Shown in pieces: positions 1-10,365 of a stretch of 64,000 bases of DNA (within the stretch, counting starts at the first letter, position 1; each line of letters starts with the position of its first letter). Below the pieces are notes generated by a model. The model did not search any database. It was not told where the DNA came from and saw only the letters and a list, made by a program, of their open reading frames with translations. The stretch lies in the NCBI GenBank assembly GCA_949152475.1, contig OX424570.1:17790694-17854693 (forward strand), in the 5' to 3' direction. The position numbers were made by a program, and so were the translations under genes. This stretch comes from Terebella lapidaria. Lineage: Eukaryota; Annelida; Polychaeta; Terebellida; Terebellidae.

Positions 1-464
1 CAGTGATGGATTCCTTGGTCAAGCTGTAGTTGTCATCTATGTCCAGAATTTCCAGGTCTATCATGAGTCCTCTTACTCTTACGTTCCACTGCATAGTGTC
101 CATGTCCAGATTAATCTCTTTCGTGACTACATTATTGTCCACTGTGGTGTCTGATGGCATCAACAAAGTTACACTTGATGCAGAATTTCTTCGCACCGTA
201 GCTTTACCAGCTAAAACACTGTTCAGTGTGTCTACAGTTATTTCAGTTCGAGTCCGGTTGCGCCATCTGATCCCTCGATACATTTTTTGCGTTTTGTCAC
301 ATTGGTTACGTTTTGTGGATACATGGATGCTAGGAAATAAGTGTTTCAGCAGCTTCCCAGCTTGTTTGTGATCGAACCTGTGGGTAGCATATGTACTGAA
401 TCTGGTCCACACCTCCTCCATGGGTATTCTCCCATCAGGGTCGTGTACGAGGTTGTCCACCAGC
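1..464 (-). CDS. RFX-like winged-helix DNA-binding protein, partial (internal exon running off the window)
   Basis: The minus strand is open without a stop from 464 to the window edge, about 154 codons. At 465-470 a consensus acceptor (ttgcag) precedes it. The first ~65 residues resemble an RFX-type winged helix: a segment IPMEEVWTRF, then a helix with QAGKLLKHLFP, then a K/R-rich turn ending in MYRGIRW, like the conserved FGK-x-LR-x-VF ... YHYYGI pattern of RFX domains. The rest (VTLLMPSDTTVD, then an acidic tail) has no recognised domain. A preceding mini-exon may lie at 519-558. The gene is divergent to the PIF1-like gene whose last exon starts at 767, so the two may belong to one element or locus. 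The RFX assignment comes from motif resemblance only. Function is inferred to be DNA binding. Confidence 0.55.
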
Positions 465-518
465 CTGCAACACAACATTTATAATGAAGGAGCTTAACAG
501 GTTGCAACAACATATCAC

Positions 519-558
519 ATGGCGATCATAGCCATGCTGTCCACTGTACTGATGTCAC
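519..558 (-). CDS. possible 40-nt upstream exon of the RFX-like gene
   Basis: On the minus strand an acceptor (tattgcag) precedes 558 and a weak donor (gtgata) follows 519. The exon has phase 2 at its start and leaves AT at its end. Joined to the exon starting at 464 this makes an ATG codon and keeps the downstream frame open. It is short and the donor is weak, so it stays tentative. Confidence 0.3.
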
Positions 559-766
559 CTGCAATACAATAATGAAGATATCATTTATTGAATGATTAAT
601 CAGGGTGTCCGAAATGGCGTCTGTTGTGAATATATTATCAGACACAAGAAGCTCATCATGCAATGGCATGCTGTCACTTCCCAACATAACCATGAAAACA
701 GGTTTAACGTCAGTGGTAATTCAGCGTGAATTTGGTGAAATCATTCATTTCTGCCTTTTGACACAG

Positions 767-2796
767 GAGAAATGGTGTGCTTCTCATCTGAAGACAGTGG
801 GTCAAAACAACAGCTGGTGAATGTCCCTGCTCTGGAGCAACTGTATGTGAAAGTAAATAGCCCAGTCATTCTCATAGTTAACTTGTCAACTAAGCTAGTA
901 AATGGTCTGCAAGGTCATGTCACATCAGTTGACCAAAACAGTATAACAGTGCACTTCAAGCAACTGGATGAAGAAGTAGCCATAACTAGGCACCGATTTA
1001 CGGTCTATAATTGTATGCAGCAGTGCGAGGTGGCCACTCGATTACAGATTCCACTACGTTTGGCGTTTGCCCTCACAATTCACAAAGCACAAGGCCTCAC
1101 ATGTGACAGGGTCGAGATAGACTGCAAGAATATCAGAAATCCAGGTCAGCTGGGGGTTGCTATAAGCCGAGTCACATCCAAGAGAGGATTACGCATAATC
1201 AACTTCTCCACACAATGCGTCGTTAAGCAACCACAATCTATTGTTGATTTTTACAAAGAACAAAGCATCCCAGTCGCCGAAAACCCCCAACACTGTTGCC
1301 GAGTTTCCATGATGATTCAGCATGAAGAAACTCCTGTGGCTGACCTCACACAAATTAGTCATCATCATCATGATATACATGTAGATGAAGAACATGTAAT
1401 AGAACATCTCAACACCTCCCTCAGAAATTGTGATGGAACCAATGAACCTTCACCACCAACCCCGGTGCAAGATACACTGGAAACATCAACCAATATACGA
1501 AGTCCAGATGTGTGTAAATATCTTGTGTCATTCAAGTATGACAATGTTGTCACAGACCAGCAGAGACAGCTAAATGCAACTATCGATAGCCTGCGAGATA
1601 AAAAAGAATTAATCCCATTTGTTGACAAGATCTTCACGGTGTTCACAAATTTGGCAAACCAAGAACTTCCCGATAAATGTGAGAATAAACACACTACAAA
1701 GTTTTATAAGCATGCAATGGCCTACCACACCACCGATGACTACAAACGAAACATCAGGAAATTGTTCTCTGTCGATGAGATCCAGAAATGCCATTACCGA
1801 ACAGCATTCTTGATATCACAGTTTTTGCGATGTCATGTAATAGAGAACAGAGCAGTACAAGTGGCGTCTGAAGGAAACGACAACACGAATGATGTTGAAG
1901 GATTCACAGGATCTGATGGTGGTGATGCCGTCATTCGATATCTAGCTGGATGGGCGGTGGCCACCATCAAATACAAGGAACAGAGTTATGTTAGCAAAAA
2001 CCTGTATAAAATCGACAAGCGGGAATCGATAAATATTGCATGCAATAAGGTAAATGCTCTGCAGCAGTGCATTTGTACACAGGAGCACATCTTTGAAATA
2101 ACCAAATATCCAGAAACTCTCAAGTTCATCCAAAGACGACAAAATGTGTCAATGGGTCTGACGCATGTATCTGATGAGGTATTCTTGTTCTTCAAAGATT
2201 TGGACACATTCATCGGGGAAAAGCAAAGCGCCACCAATATTCAGCAACATGGACCAAACCTTTTCGAATTCCTGTATGAAGCACTGGCAACAAATGAACA
2301 TCTTCTTCAATCATGGAACAATGTTATGAAAGATGTCGTCACTGCATCATTGTCTCAAGGGCTCTTCAATGAAATGATCCGAAAATATACTATGATGTCA
2401 GTGTCTCAGTTTCGTAAAGACTACTTGATGAAAATAAAGAGAGAAAAGGAAGAAGCTCATCGCAAGCAGATAAAAATTAAAGCCAATAGCAAGGCAACAC
2501 TCTGTGATTACAACTTCATTCTGGTTGACAGCACTCATAGAAAAATTGCGTCTCATAAAAGATTGCAATCCGAAATAGCACAAAACCCTAAATTTATGGA
2601 GATATTCACCAAGGATCAGTTGAAAGTTATAGGCAGAGTGTATGGCATCGTGTGCAAAAACAGTGATAGAAAAGCAGTCATGGCAGAGCAGGTCACAGCA
2701 GCCATATCGGCCATGGTGGAACCACCTCAGTGGAACACTGATAGCCATAGTGAAGGTAAACATCTTGTCCTCAGTCATATTATCAGTGTGTATTAA
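767..2796 (+). CDS. PIF1-family helicase C-terminus fused to a transposase-like region (last exon, 5' part absent)
   Basis: An acceptor (ttttgacacag) ends at 766, and the frame is open for about 675 codons to a TAA at 2794-2796. Numbering from the first ATG (772), residues ~20-140 match the end of a PIF1 DNA helicase: a 2B-like segment (VNSPVILIVNLS), the IHKAQGLT motif at ~103-110 and the motif VI region LGVAISRVTS at ~127-136. The Walker A and B motifs must lie in upstream exons, and none is visible in the 766 bases before. The remaining ~470 residues are not PIF1. Around residue 388 is YLAGWAV, followed ~70 residues later by a GLTHVSDEVF segment, the spacing seen in YIAGYV ... GGLTxPSxxV cores of P-element/THAP-type transposases. 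Residues ~613-645 look like a SAP/HeH helix pair. This fusion suggests a mobile-element protein. The transposase link is inference. Confidence 0.6.
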
Positions 2797-2947
2797 CCTA
2801 AGGAACAACATCCTGCACATTATAGGGCAACGTTCAGCACAACATCATATCACCAATTCATGATATCACATGTATACATGTAATATTCATGGTCGTCACG
2901 GCATCATATCCTGCATACTAGTATCACTGATTTATCATTTAATACCA

Positions 2948-3107
2948 TCATAATAGACGTGTAGCAAAATAATCTTCACGTTCTTCAGTTGTCTGCAACT
3001 TCAACTGGAAAGGGGTGTAGTCATTGCACTTGTAATTTTCCATAACATTGGATATGCAATGAGTGTCCAGTAAATATGCACGTTGCAATTTTAACACATG
3101 TGGTAAC
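2948..3107 (-). CDS. possible C-terminal exon, unidentified protein
   Basis: On the minus strand an acceptor-like aacttcag lies just upstream of ~3107. An open frame of about 52 codons follows and stops at TGA 2948-2950. The composition looks coding (SELPHVLKLQRAYLL ... EEREDYFATRLL), with no low-complexity bias. It faces the PIF1-like gene tail to tail. No family was recognised and no partner exon was found. Confidence 0.3.
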
Positions 3108-3800
3108 TCTGAAGTTATATCATGTAGCATGGTATGTGAAAGATACTATTTCTAACGTATAGCACACCACCCTCTTGCACAGTCATGGCAAGCGGCATGC
3201 ATTGACCAGGTAGTAGTCTGCCGGTTGAGAACCGACTGATAAATAACTTACAAATGTTTCATCATAGTCATGTAGCCCAGTGTGTTGAGCCCGCAAGACA
3301 TGGGGGCGGTTTACATAACACAAGCAATTGGGCATGTTGCTGGCCGACCTCGCAGACAGCATACCACGGGGATAGAATCCCGGATAGTCTAATGATCTGC
3401 ACCATGCCAGGGAGACAGACGGGGCCCCTCAGGGAATTGTACCCGGGGGCTCCTATTTACACCGTTGTCCTGTCGCCTTGACAGCTCGGAAACAACTCGA
3501 ATGATCCAAGACAGGGTGGCTGTATTTATAGCATCAGAGATTCTCTATACCATCATAGCCCACTCAGGCCTATTTGGCCACCCTCCCCCAAATCCTATAC
3601 CCACCTCTTGAACCGGTTGATAAATCCTGTGGTAACGCATGGGTCAAACGGGAAGCAGCCAAGTTATGGGTACTGTAACAGGATTTCCCCTCTGTGACGT
3701 CCGGATAAACGGTTTCTTGGAAGGTGGGTGGGTTTTTGTTAACCGGAGCTGAAACGGAAAATTCCGGGAAACTGCTGCTTGCACGGCTTAATCACGGCTA
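3108..3800. other. no gene seen; local GC-richer spacer
   Basis: Short open stretches on both strands lack splice context and coding bias. A tRNA-like phrase (tagcccagtg, with a weak B-box-like ggatagaatccc near 3368) is too degenerate to call a SINE. Confidence 0.4.
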
Positions 3801-3835
3801 GAAGTCTCTAAGGGTTGGTAGCGTGGTCTGGAATG

Positions 3836-4085
3836 GACCTCCAACCGTCCTCCCCCGACTGCAATCTGCAACTGCACCTGAAAGTAACATTCCGGTGGCG
3901 TTTATCTACCAGTACTGCAACTGCTCTGTCGGGTCACCGTTTCCGCAACTGCTCCGTTGTTTCCGTCTCATTGCAACCGCGACTGCACCTGAAATGGAGA
4001 ATCTAGAAGCGTCTCCGCCTCTGGTACTGCAATTGCTCCTGTCGCCGCAACTGCTCCGTCAGGTACCGCCTTCGCAGTGGGTCCG
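3836..4085 (+). repeat. degenerate CAACTGC-type minisatellite
   Basis: The words gcaactgc, ctgcacctga and gcaactgctccgt recur irregularly about every 40-60 bases. The open frames here follow from the repeat and are not gene-like. Confidence 0.45.
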
Positions 4086-4292
4086 TTGATTCCACCTCCG
4101 TCTCTGTCTTCTTCTCCGGTGATCTGGGTTCTGGATCACCCTCAGACGTCGTTACAAACTTTGTCTTAACCGACCGTTAACTTGTATCTCTTCTTCTCCG
4201 TATTACTTTCTTTTTCCGATTACTTTAACTTTATCATAGTTTTCCAAGTTCCCTAACGAACACGGAAAAACAACCCGGAATAGGTTTTCAGC

Positions 4293-4592
4293 TTTATTTC
4301 TCAAAGTATACAGTCGGAAGACATAAACTGCAATCATCTGCATGACCTAAGCCGGAGCAAGGGAGTACTCTGCCATGGGAGAAGGGTCTGAACAGGTCAA
4401 CGTCAGGACACCAACTCCGCCGTCCGCTCTGAAGCGGGGGCTTTTATAGACCTGAGACCCAGGGTCACGTGACCGACCATTGTGACGTCAGTCTGCCAAA
4501 ACATTGATTTTTCCGGAATTTCCAAAAACATGCTAGAACCAATCAGTGGCTGACACGTCACCTTTTAAACCGAAAACGAGGCTGATCACGTG
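4293..4592 (-). promoter_or_regulatory. CRE/E-box/TATA and poly(A) cluster resembling a solo LTR
   Basis: Read on the minus strand this has E-box CACGTG (4587-4592), a consensus CRE TGACGTCA (4483-4490), the palindrome GGTCACGTGACC (4463-4474), TATAAAA (4442-4448) and, about 145 bases downstream, AATAAA (4293-4298). A promoter followed so closely by a poly(A) signal is the layout of an LTR. No terminal repeat pair or target duplication was found, and the sequence is unrelated to the Gypsy LTRs at 18.5 and 26.1 kb. It could instead be the promoter of an unseen gene. Confidence 0.35.
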
Positions 4593-5446
4593 ACCTTCGG
4601 AAAATTACGTGTTTACGTTTTTGTACTCCATTGTTCCGGCTCCGTCTCCGGTTCCGGCTCCATTTCCGGCTTCAACCATTTAAATTATTCTAAGTTCCAA
4701 GCCGGAATACCTTTCTAAAACCATCAATATATAACCGTATGAACCTTTAAACACATATACATTTTAGTAAACCGTTATTCAACCGTAATATCACAAAATA
4801 TACACGAATCACCTTGCGGAACTTTTGGGAACACCCCCAAAACCGTTACAGTACATTTGTGACCAAATATGAAACAATGGTCCAGACCTATGGGCCAAAT
4901 CGCCACATTTATATCTCTGCTCCATGCAATCATGCATCACTGTTTGCATATTCGCATTCATGTCAACTTCCACCAAATAACATGAGGGAGTGGATAATAA
5001 CCATTTGTACATGACACTGCATGTTAGTGGATGGATGTCCTTTGTCTACTTCACCAAAATGTTGTCACCAATCACAAAATTACTTGTATCACTGGTTCGC
5101 CGGATTTTTCCACGTGCACGAACTGTTAATTCGGCCAAAAAAACTCACATCTTACAATAAATGCACTGGAAGAGCATATAGAAACTATATGTCCTTGTAC
5201 AAAACACTGCTAATTGACCTCGCACTGTGTGAACCCACATTGTTAAATGACAAATTAAATTACCCTGAAGCCTATTGTTAGTGCACGTGCTATCATTGTT
5301 TAAGGTTTCAACATGGGCATATACAATGTGTGCCGACTACTTATTTTTTTCTGAACTAGCCATGTTTTGATGTTACCATGAAAAAATATCTTCAATGTAC
5401 TTCATGTAGGTCTTCACTACATGTCCACTGTACATTCATCTTCCAG

Positions 5447-5627
5447 AGCCTGACCCAAAACGACACAAGACGATCGAATATCCATGTGGGATATGTGGGC
5501 TAGAAAGTGTCACTTCTTGTGTTGGGTGTGATCAGTGTGATAAGTGGTTCCACTACAAATGCCTTCGTATATCTGCAAGAAACCCATCCCTGAAGGCGGA
5601 CAAATGGTTTTGTCCGCAGTGTAAATG
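5447..5627 (+). CDS. PHD-finger exon
   Basis: An acceptor (catcttccag) ends at 5446 and a donor-like gttagt starts at 5628. The open frame (phase: 2 bases, then 59 codons, then 2 bases) encodes a complete C4HC3 PHD finger: CGIC, then GCDQC, then WFHYKC, and WFCPQC at the end. Aromatic residues before the His and before the last Cys pair fit the fold. PHD fingers bind histone H3 tails, and they also occur inside several invertebrate DNA-transposon proteins. Given the transposase-like gene at 0.8-2.8 kb, a transposon-borne PHD is plausible. No phase-compatible neighbouring exon was established. Confidence 0.7.
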
Positions 5628-6024
5628 GTTAGTAATATGCCTATACTACCTAAACATTGGGCGCCCCTTTTCTTGTTCTTCATTTTTGAACTAGGCCTAT
5701 GAGGTCTAATATGGATAATCATGGGTATAATATATGACTGACAAACACCCACGGTTTAACTCCAGTAACATTCATTTTTTTACGGTCATATATAAATTTA
5801 TATATTTTGTGGCGTTTCAAACGAAAAAAAGAACCCGCACACGGTATAGTCAATGATACGTTGGTGGTTGTTAATGTCAACAACCTTCATATAAAGTCAC
5901 CAAATAAATCGCTAAATGGCATTGAGGGTTGGGAAACATACCAAGATACCATAGAAAACTTCACAGATGCCATGATCAGTTCCAAATATTACTTGTGATC
6001 GATTTTTTATGTTTTGTTTTGCAG

Positions 6025-6140
6025 CCAATGACGTTCCAGCTGACCTTGGACCTCGATGTCCTCTTCCCATGAGCAACTTCCGGTTCGAAGAATCTCTCAA
6101 ACTTGCAAAAGTAACAAAAATCGGAAAAACAACAATAGTC
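6025..6140 (+). CDS. possible exon downstream of the PHD exon
   Basis: A good acceptor (tttgttttgcag) precedes 6025 and a good donor (gtatgt) follows 6140. Between them 38 codons are open when two bases complete a split codon (NDVPADLGPRCPLPMS ... KTTIV). Its phase does not fit a direct join to the PHD exon as drawn, so another exon or another donor would be needed. Confidence 0.3.
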
Positions 6141-6320
6141 GTATGTATGGTGAGCATTGTGAACGGCTGAAATATTCAAAATAGTATTCCTGAACGATAC
6201 ACCGCTTTGGTTTTGGTTGTCATTGCCGTCGCATCTCGGTGGCCAGAACTTGGCGAAATCTGTGTCCTCACTTCTATGTATTATAAAATGGCTACCGCTT
6301 ACATATGGTCACGAGCCACT

Positions 6321-6440
6321 GTGGGTACACTGGTATGCTGGTACATGCATTGCAAGGTGCATGAACTCAACAATACTGCTCATTTCGTGTATGGCTCAAT
6401 AAGCCTCACAATGCTTGTACCAGTATACCAGCGTACCAGC
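6321..6440. repeat. imperfect inverted repeat, ~32-bp arms
   Basis: Arms 6321-6352 and 6409-6440 are imperfect reverse complements (core ggtatgctggtaca against tgtaccagtatacc). They are separated by 56 bases. A fold-back or MITE remnant; no target duplication was seen. Confidence 0.6.
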
Positions 6441-6653
6441 GTTTAGAAGACATCGCGCAAACATGATACTATCCTGGTAAAATATATTGACACTTACTCC
6501 CAGAGATAGGAATAATAAAGTATTTGTGGACTTGACAGACAGCCAGTGAATACAGTCATTATAATAAGGCATGAGGATCATATGGTGACTGTTTGAATTA
6601 TACAACACACTTAGTAAATAACAAATAGCTGTATAATGACAAAACTAGGTGAG

Positions 6654-6790
6654 TGTGTTTTCCAGCACGCGGGAAAGATCGAGTTTGAACTGGCGGAAGA
6701 ATACAAGAGAGCACGAGACCGAAGGTCGAGTGCTTTCTGATGTTCTTCCGCCAGTTCAAACGAGATCTTTCCCGCGTGCTGGAAAACACA
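6654..6790. repeat. long hairpin: 48-bp arms, 41-bp loop
   Basis: Arms 6654-6701 and 6743-6790 are reverse complements with two mismatches near the middle (gatcgagt against gatctcgt). The loop carries a second small palindromic piece (agcacgagac ... gtcgagtgct). Such arms suggest a fold-back transposon or a recent MITE. Confidence 0.8.
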
Positions 6791-6879
6791 CGAAACAGGT
6801 TTTGTTTTTATCACATGCTATGAATTTATGATTCTGAAATATTTTAAAACCTAACCCCTGTAAATTGAAGTGAAATTGT

Positions 6880-6914
6880 ATCAAAGATTGCAGGAACTTC
6901 TTACAATCTTTGAT
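6880..6914. repeat. small hairpin
   Basis: ATCAAAGATTG at 6880-6890 is exactly inverted at 6904-6914, with a 13-base loop. The same word recurs near 7353. Confidence 0.5.
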
Positions 6915-7422
6915 TGTACTCATGGACCCTTTCTACTAATGAGTAGAAGACCCGTGAACATGTGCGTTGCTAGGAAACAGTATAAACAATGCAGATCACC
7001 GGGTCGTCAAACAATTTGAATTATGACGTCACAGTGGTTGTACGTTTTTTTGCATGGTTATATGCTACTAAGGCTGAATCGCGTGAAGTTACATTGTCAC
7101 GTCATAGAACACTCGTGCTTTCATTGTTGTTTCACATCAAGAAAAGTGCATGTGAATATGTGAAATGTGAAGCAAAAATGTGAAGAAAAAATAGTGCACA
7201 CATGATGTTTCCGGCAAAGGTTATCACACTGTCGGAAATCACTGTGTGTTCCTACTGTTTGTAGTCTAAGATAAATTCATAGCATGTGATAAAATAGCTT
7301 TGGTGTTCATTGGTACTACATTTATCAGTTTTAGACAGTTATGGTTATAGGAGATCAAAGATTGAATAATTATAATATGCCCTTGGTTAGAAAACTCAAG
7401 AAATTACAGAATGCAGTATTTA

Positions 7423-7441
7423 TAGTAGTAGTAGTAGTAGA
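7423..7441. repeat. (TAG)n microsatellite, probable LINE 3' tail
   Basis: About six TAG repeats. On the minus strand an AATAAA lies just before (CTA)n, which fits the short tandem tail that ends CR1/L2-like LINEs. Confidence 0.6.
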
Positions 7442-7839
7442 GTTTATTTCCCTCAAATCAAATACATTATAATGATAGATAAATACATATAGTACATATG
7501 GAACTGACAACGAATATTCAAAGAAATAGTTTCATATGATGCACATAACGTATAATATATGATTAGAGGAGGGCATGTATAGCCTACTGGCTGTCTTACA
7601 ACAAGCCCTATGAGTGAAATATTGTTTATGAAGGAAACTATAACAGAAAAAAACATAACAGCATGGTGCTCGATGCAACCTGGAGACTATATTAAATGCA
7701 TAAAAAATCTTAGCAAAAGAAAACAGAAATAGCATCATTTGACAGACCGATTCAATAACACAGATTGCATATGAATGCAAACGGCGAACCAATGGTTCTT
7801 GGTACCATCCAGTTTACTATTTGTATATATATTTTTTTT

Positions 7840-8521
7840 TTATGTTCGACAATCACGACAATTTGGGTTGCTACACCGTACGATATTCGAGTATTTGTCA
7901 TTTAGATGTTTTCGAAATTGAAATTTAAATACGGGGCGTGATATATTAGTATTTATCTCACGCAAAAGTTTGTTCCATATTATCGGAAGTTGAAAGAATG
8001 GCATACTACGTGAAAATTTGTTAAAAATCCTAGGTACATGAAGCAGCTCGGCTTGTCGAGTGACATGGTATTGTTGGATTTCAATATTATATTGAAATAT
8101 ACCATCAAACGATCGTGGTAGTCCCCCATTAACAAAGTCAAACATAAATAAAGCACATTGGTACAGAAATATATCCCCAACCGTCAAAATATTTGTAGAT
8201 TTGAACAATGGCTCCGTATGGCTATTATAAGAGGCTTTGTTTATTATTCTGATTGCACGTTTCTGGAGAAGTGTTGTCCTTCGTAAAACGGATGGATGAG
8301 CGTTACCCCATGCAATTATCCCATAGGTAATATGTGGATGGATTAAAGTATAATATAATGTTTTCAAAGTATTAGTAGGCAAGAAATTACTGACTTGTTT
8401 AATAGCGAATAAAGCATGTGATATTTTTTTATTCATGTGATTAATATGATATTTCCAGGTTAAATGTTCATCGAAATATAACCCCAAAAACTTGGTACAT
8501 TTTTCGTCATTATGATCCCCT
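7840..8521 (-). pseudogene. LINE ORF2, RT C-terminal (thumb/connection) part
   Basis: The open frame begins at the transposon junction with GDHNDEKCTKFLGL and continues through YFDEHLTWKYHINHMNKK, a hallmark of CR1/Jockey ORF2 C-termini (LGxxIDxxLTWxxHI), and LKTLYYTLIHPHITYGI. It ends in a Cys-rich tail (CSNPNCRDC) and a stop. It is continuous in frame with the RT segment above 10366 once the inserted element and one copy of its 3-bp duplication are left out of account. Confidence 0.85.
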
Positions 8522-8901
8522 ATTCACTGTAGGAACCCTACTACCGTAACGCGACGTTACGGTAGTCCTAACGATAGCGGAAGGTATTAGCTTCGAAAAG
8601 TTATTTCACGATAAACTAGGTATTAGGCAGGTTTCGCACATAACACCTACACGACGCGAATTGTCTAGATATGCTTTGTAGTGTGGCAATATAATTAAAC
8701 TGTGAATCTGATCGATTTGCGAGTAAAAACGGTTTGAAATATGCAACGATTACTACCGTAACGTTAGCGGCCCACTACCGTAACGCCAATTTCCAGATTT
8801 CGAGTACTACCGTAACACTTGCATATTTATAAAATTACCATGATGTAAAACTTTGATTTTGATCATACTTTAGGATTTTCGTTATGGATAAATAATACAA
8901 T

Positions 8902-9129
8902 GTGAACAATATATCAGGATACATATGTTATTACTGCCCTTTGACCAGCCATTCGCCAAACAGAATTTTAGAGCATGTTATTGAACATCATTCAAAGTCT
9001 CATTTTAGCATCAGACTCAGATGTCTAGACGATGAATCTGGTAATGATTCACGGTGTTCCGTTCACTTTGGAATGGAATTCGAGGCTTTGGGTCCTGGTA
9101 CGATTTTGACTCCGGACACTTACTCATAA
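8902..9129 (+). CDS. small Cys/His-rich ORF inside the CACTA-like element
   Basis: A frame of 75 codons starts at the ATG-like position and ends in a stop at 9127-9129. It contains CYYCPLTSHSPNRILEHVIEH, cut here as a C-x2-C ... H-x4/5-H pattern like a single C2H2 zinc finger. It may be a remnant of the N-terminal exon of the transposase. No donor site was identified. Confidence 0.4.
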   Translation: MNNISGYICYYCPLTSHSPNRILEHVIEHHSKSHFSIRLRCLDDESGNDSRCSVHFGMEFEALGPGTILTPDTYS

Positions 9130-10060
9130 ACTGTAATTAAAGAATACCTGGTATCCTAACAGAAATTCAATAATCGTTACAGCTTTGTGAAAATGATTTT
9201 TTGGGGACGGTGTATACATGTTTTAAGAGCAAAGCTTTGCCGTTCTTCTGTGGATACCTTGCGGTTGGACCAGTGGCGACCTTATCAAGTTCACCTCAAA
9301 GTTCAAGTTCATCTTATACCGTACGTTTAAAAGTTTGACTGACACCAAACGGAACATGGTACATAAATAAGGATTCACTCTTTCATAGTATGCATTATCT
9401 TTTGATATGATTTTACAAACGTCGATAAAAAATAAAATGTCAAAAAGAGACCATATATGATGCATATCACTGTGCGAATCTATATTCATAATTGATGCCA
9501 ATTAAATCATTGTTGTAAACTTCATTACTTTTTCCTCAAACGAGTGTGTAATGCTGTGCAACGGTCAACGTTTGCATGTTCGTGTAAATTATACGGCTCG
9601 GAATACACAAATGTATCTTTACATTTTATATATTAATACGACAACAATATATGGCATTGAAATGAATCAGAACATCAACATCATTATCTTAGTTAAGATA
9701 AAAGTCTTGTCAATATTATTTCCTCACTCATGCCTTATCATAAAATTAGTACAACAAAATTTTTCACGCTGGGGTAACCTGGTAACATTCGAAAATGCCA
9801 TCATTCAATGTATGAACTTTGCTTATTTGCTTGCTCACTTTCTGCTCCTTCGACAACCTGTGTAATCGACAATCCCGTGTTCAGTTATACACCAGTTAAA
9901 CACCACATTTCGTCATTTTACATGACATCAAACAGTATCAGTAGTATAATATAACAGTTAATTGTACCTCGAAATCAATTCCGTATATGCAAGCTCCTCA
10001 TATTCGAAATTCTTATCTGAAACGATGCAAAAGACATATTACGAAAGACCTAGTATGGGA
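9130..10060. other. interior of the CACTA-like element without a recognisable gene
   Basis: AT-rich sequence with short frames only. No transposase core (DDE) motif was recognised on either strand. Confidence 0.5.
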
Positions 10061-10365
10061 CCAAGATTAACGTTACGGTAGTACATGCTTGGCGTTACGG
10101 TAGTACCCCGCATCTACTGATCTGACGTTACCGTAGTAATCACTTGATATTCATTTTCCATTTTCTGACTGATTAAGAGCAATATTCCCACAAAACAATA
10201 TGCCAATAGATGCGAAACTTCAAGAGGCATCAAAGCACACCGTCGCAGAAGAGTGACATGTGTTCTATAAACGATAATCTCAAGAAAACCAATCGAACCA
10301 CTCGCCTGCCGTCATCGTGCCGTACTACCGTAACGCCGCGTTACGGTAGTGGGGTTCCTACAGTG

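Larger units (their letters stand above)
8525..10365. mobile_element. CACTA/EnSpm-like (CMC) DNA transposon, 1841 bp, probably non-autonomous
   Basis: It starts with CACTGTAGGAACCC and ends with the inverse (10352-10365). The terminal inverted repeats run about 42 bp with two mismatches. Each end contains a near-palindrome, ACTACCGTAACG with its inverse. The motif ACTACCGTAACG recurs subterminally (near 8532, 8751, 8770, 8808 on the left; inverted near 10073, 10089, 10120, 10323-10350 on the right), typical of CACTA transposase-binding arrays. The flanks show a 3-bp target duplication ATT (8522-8524 and 10366-10368), and leaving out one copy restores the LINE reading frame exactly. There is no transposase beyond one small zinc-finger-like frame, so mobility would need an autonomous relative. 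Confidence 0.85.

Noticed and set aside
605-820. Plus-strand frame before the PIF1 exon as the helicase N-terminus
   Set aside because: It lacks Walker or other helicase motifs, lies in a different frame, and the acceptor at 766 marks the true exon start.
3254-3400. Possible tRNA or tRNA-derived SINE (tagcccagtg phrase, also near 61957)
   Set aside because: A weak A-box only and no good B-box at the proper spacing. A cloverleaf could not be drawn.
5807-5998. 63-codon plus-strand frame between the PHD exon and the next exon candidate
   Set aside because: No acceptor at its start and no recognisable domain.
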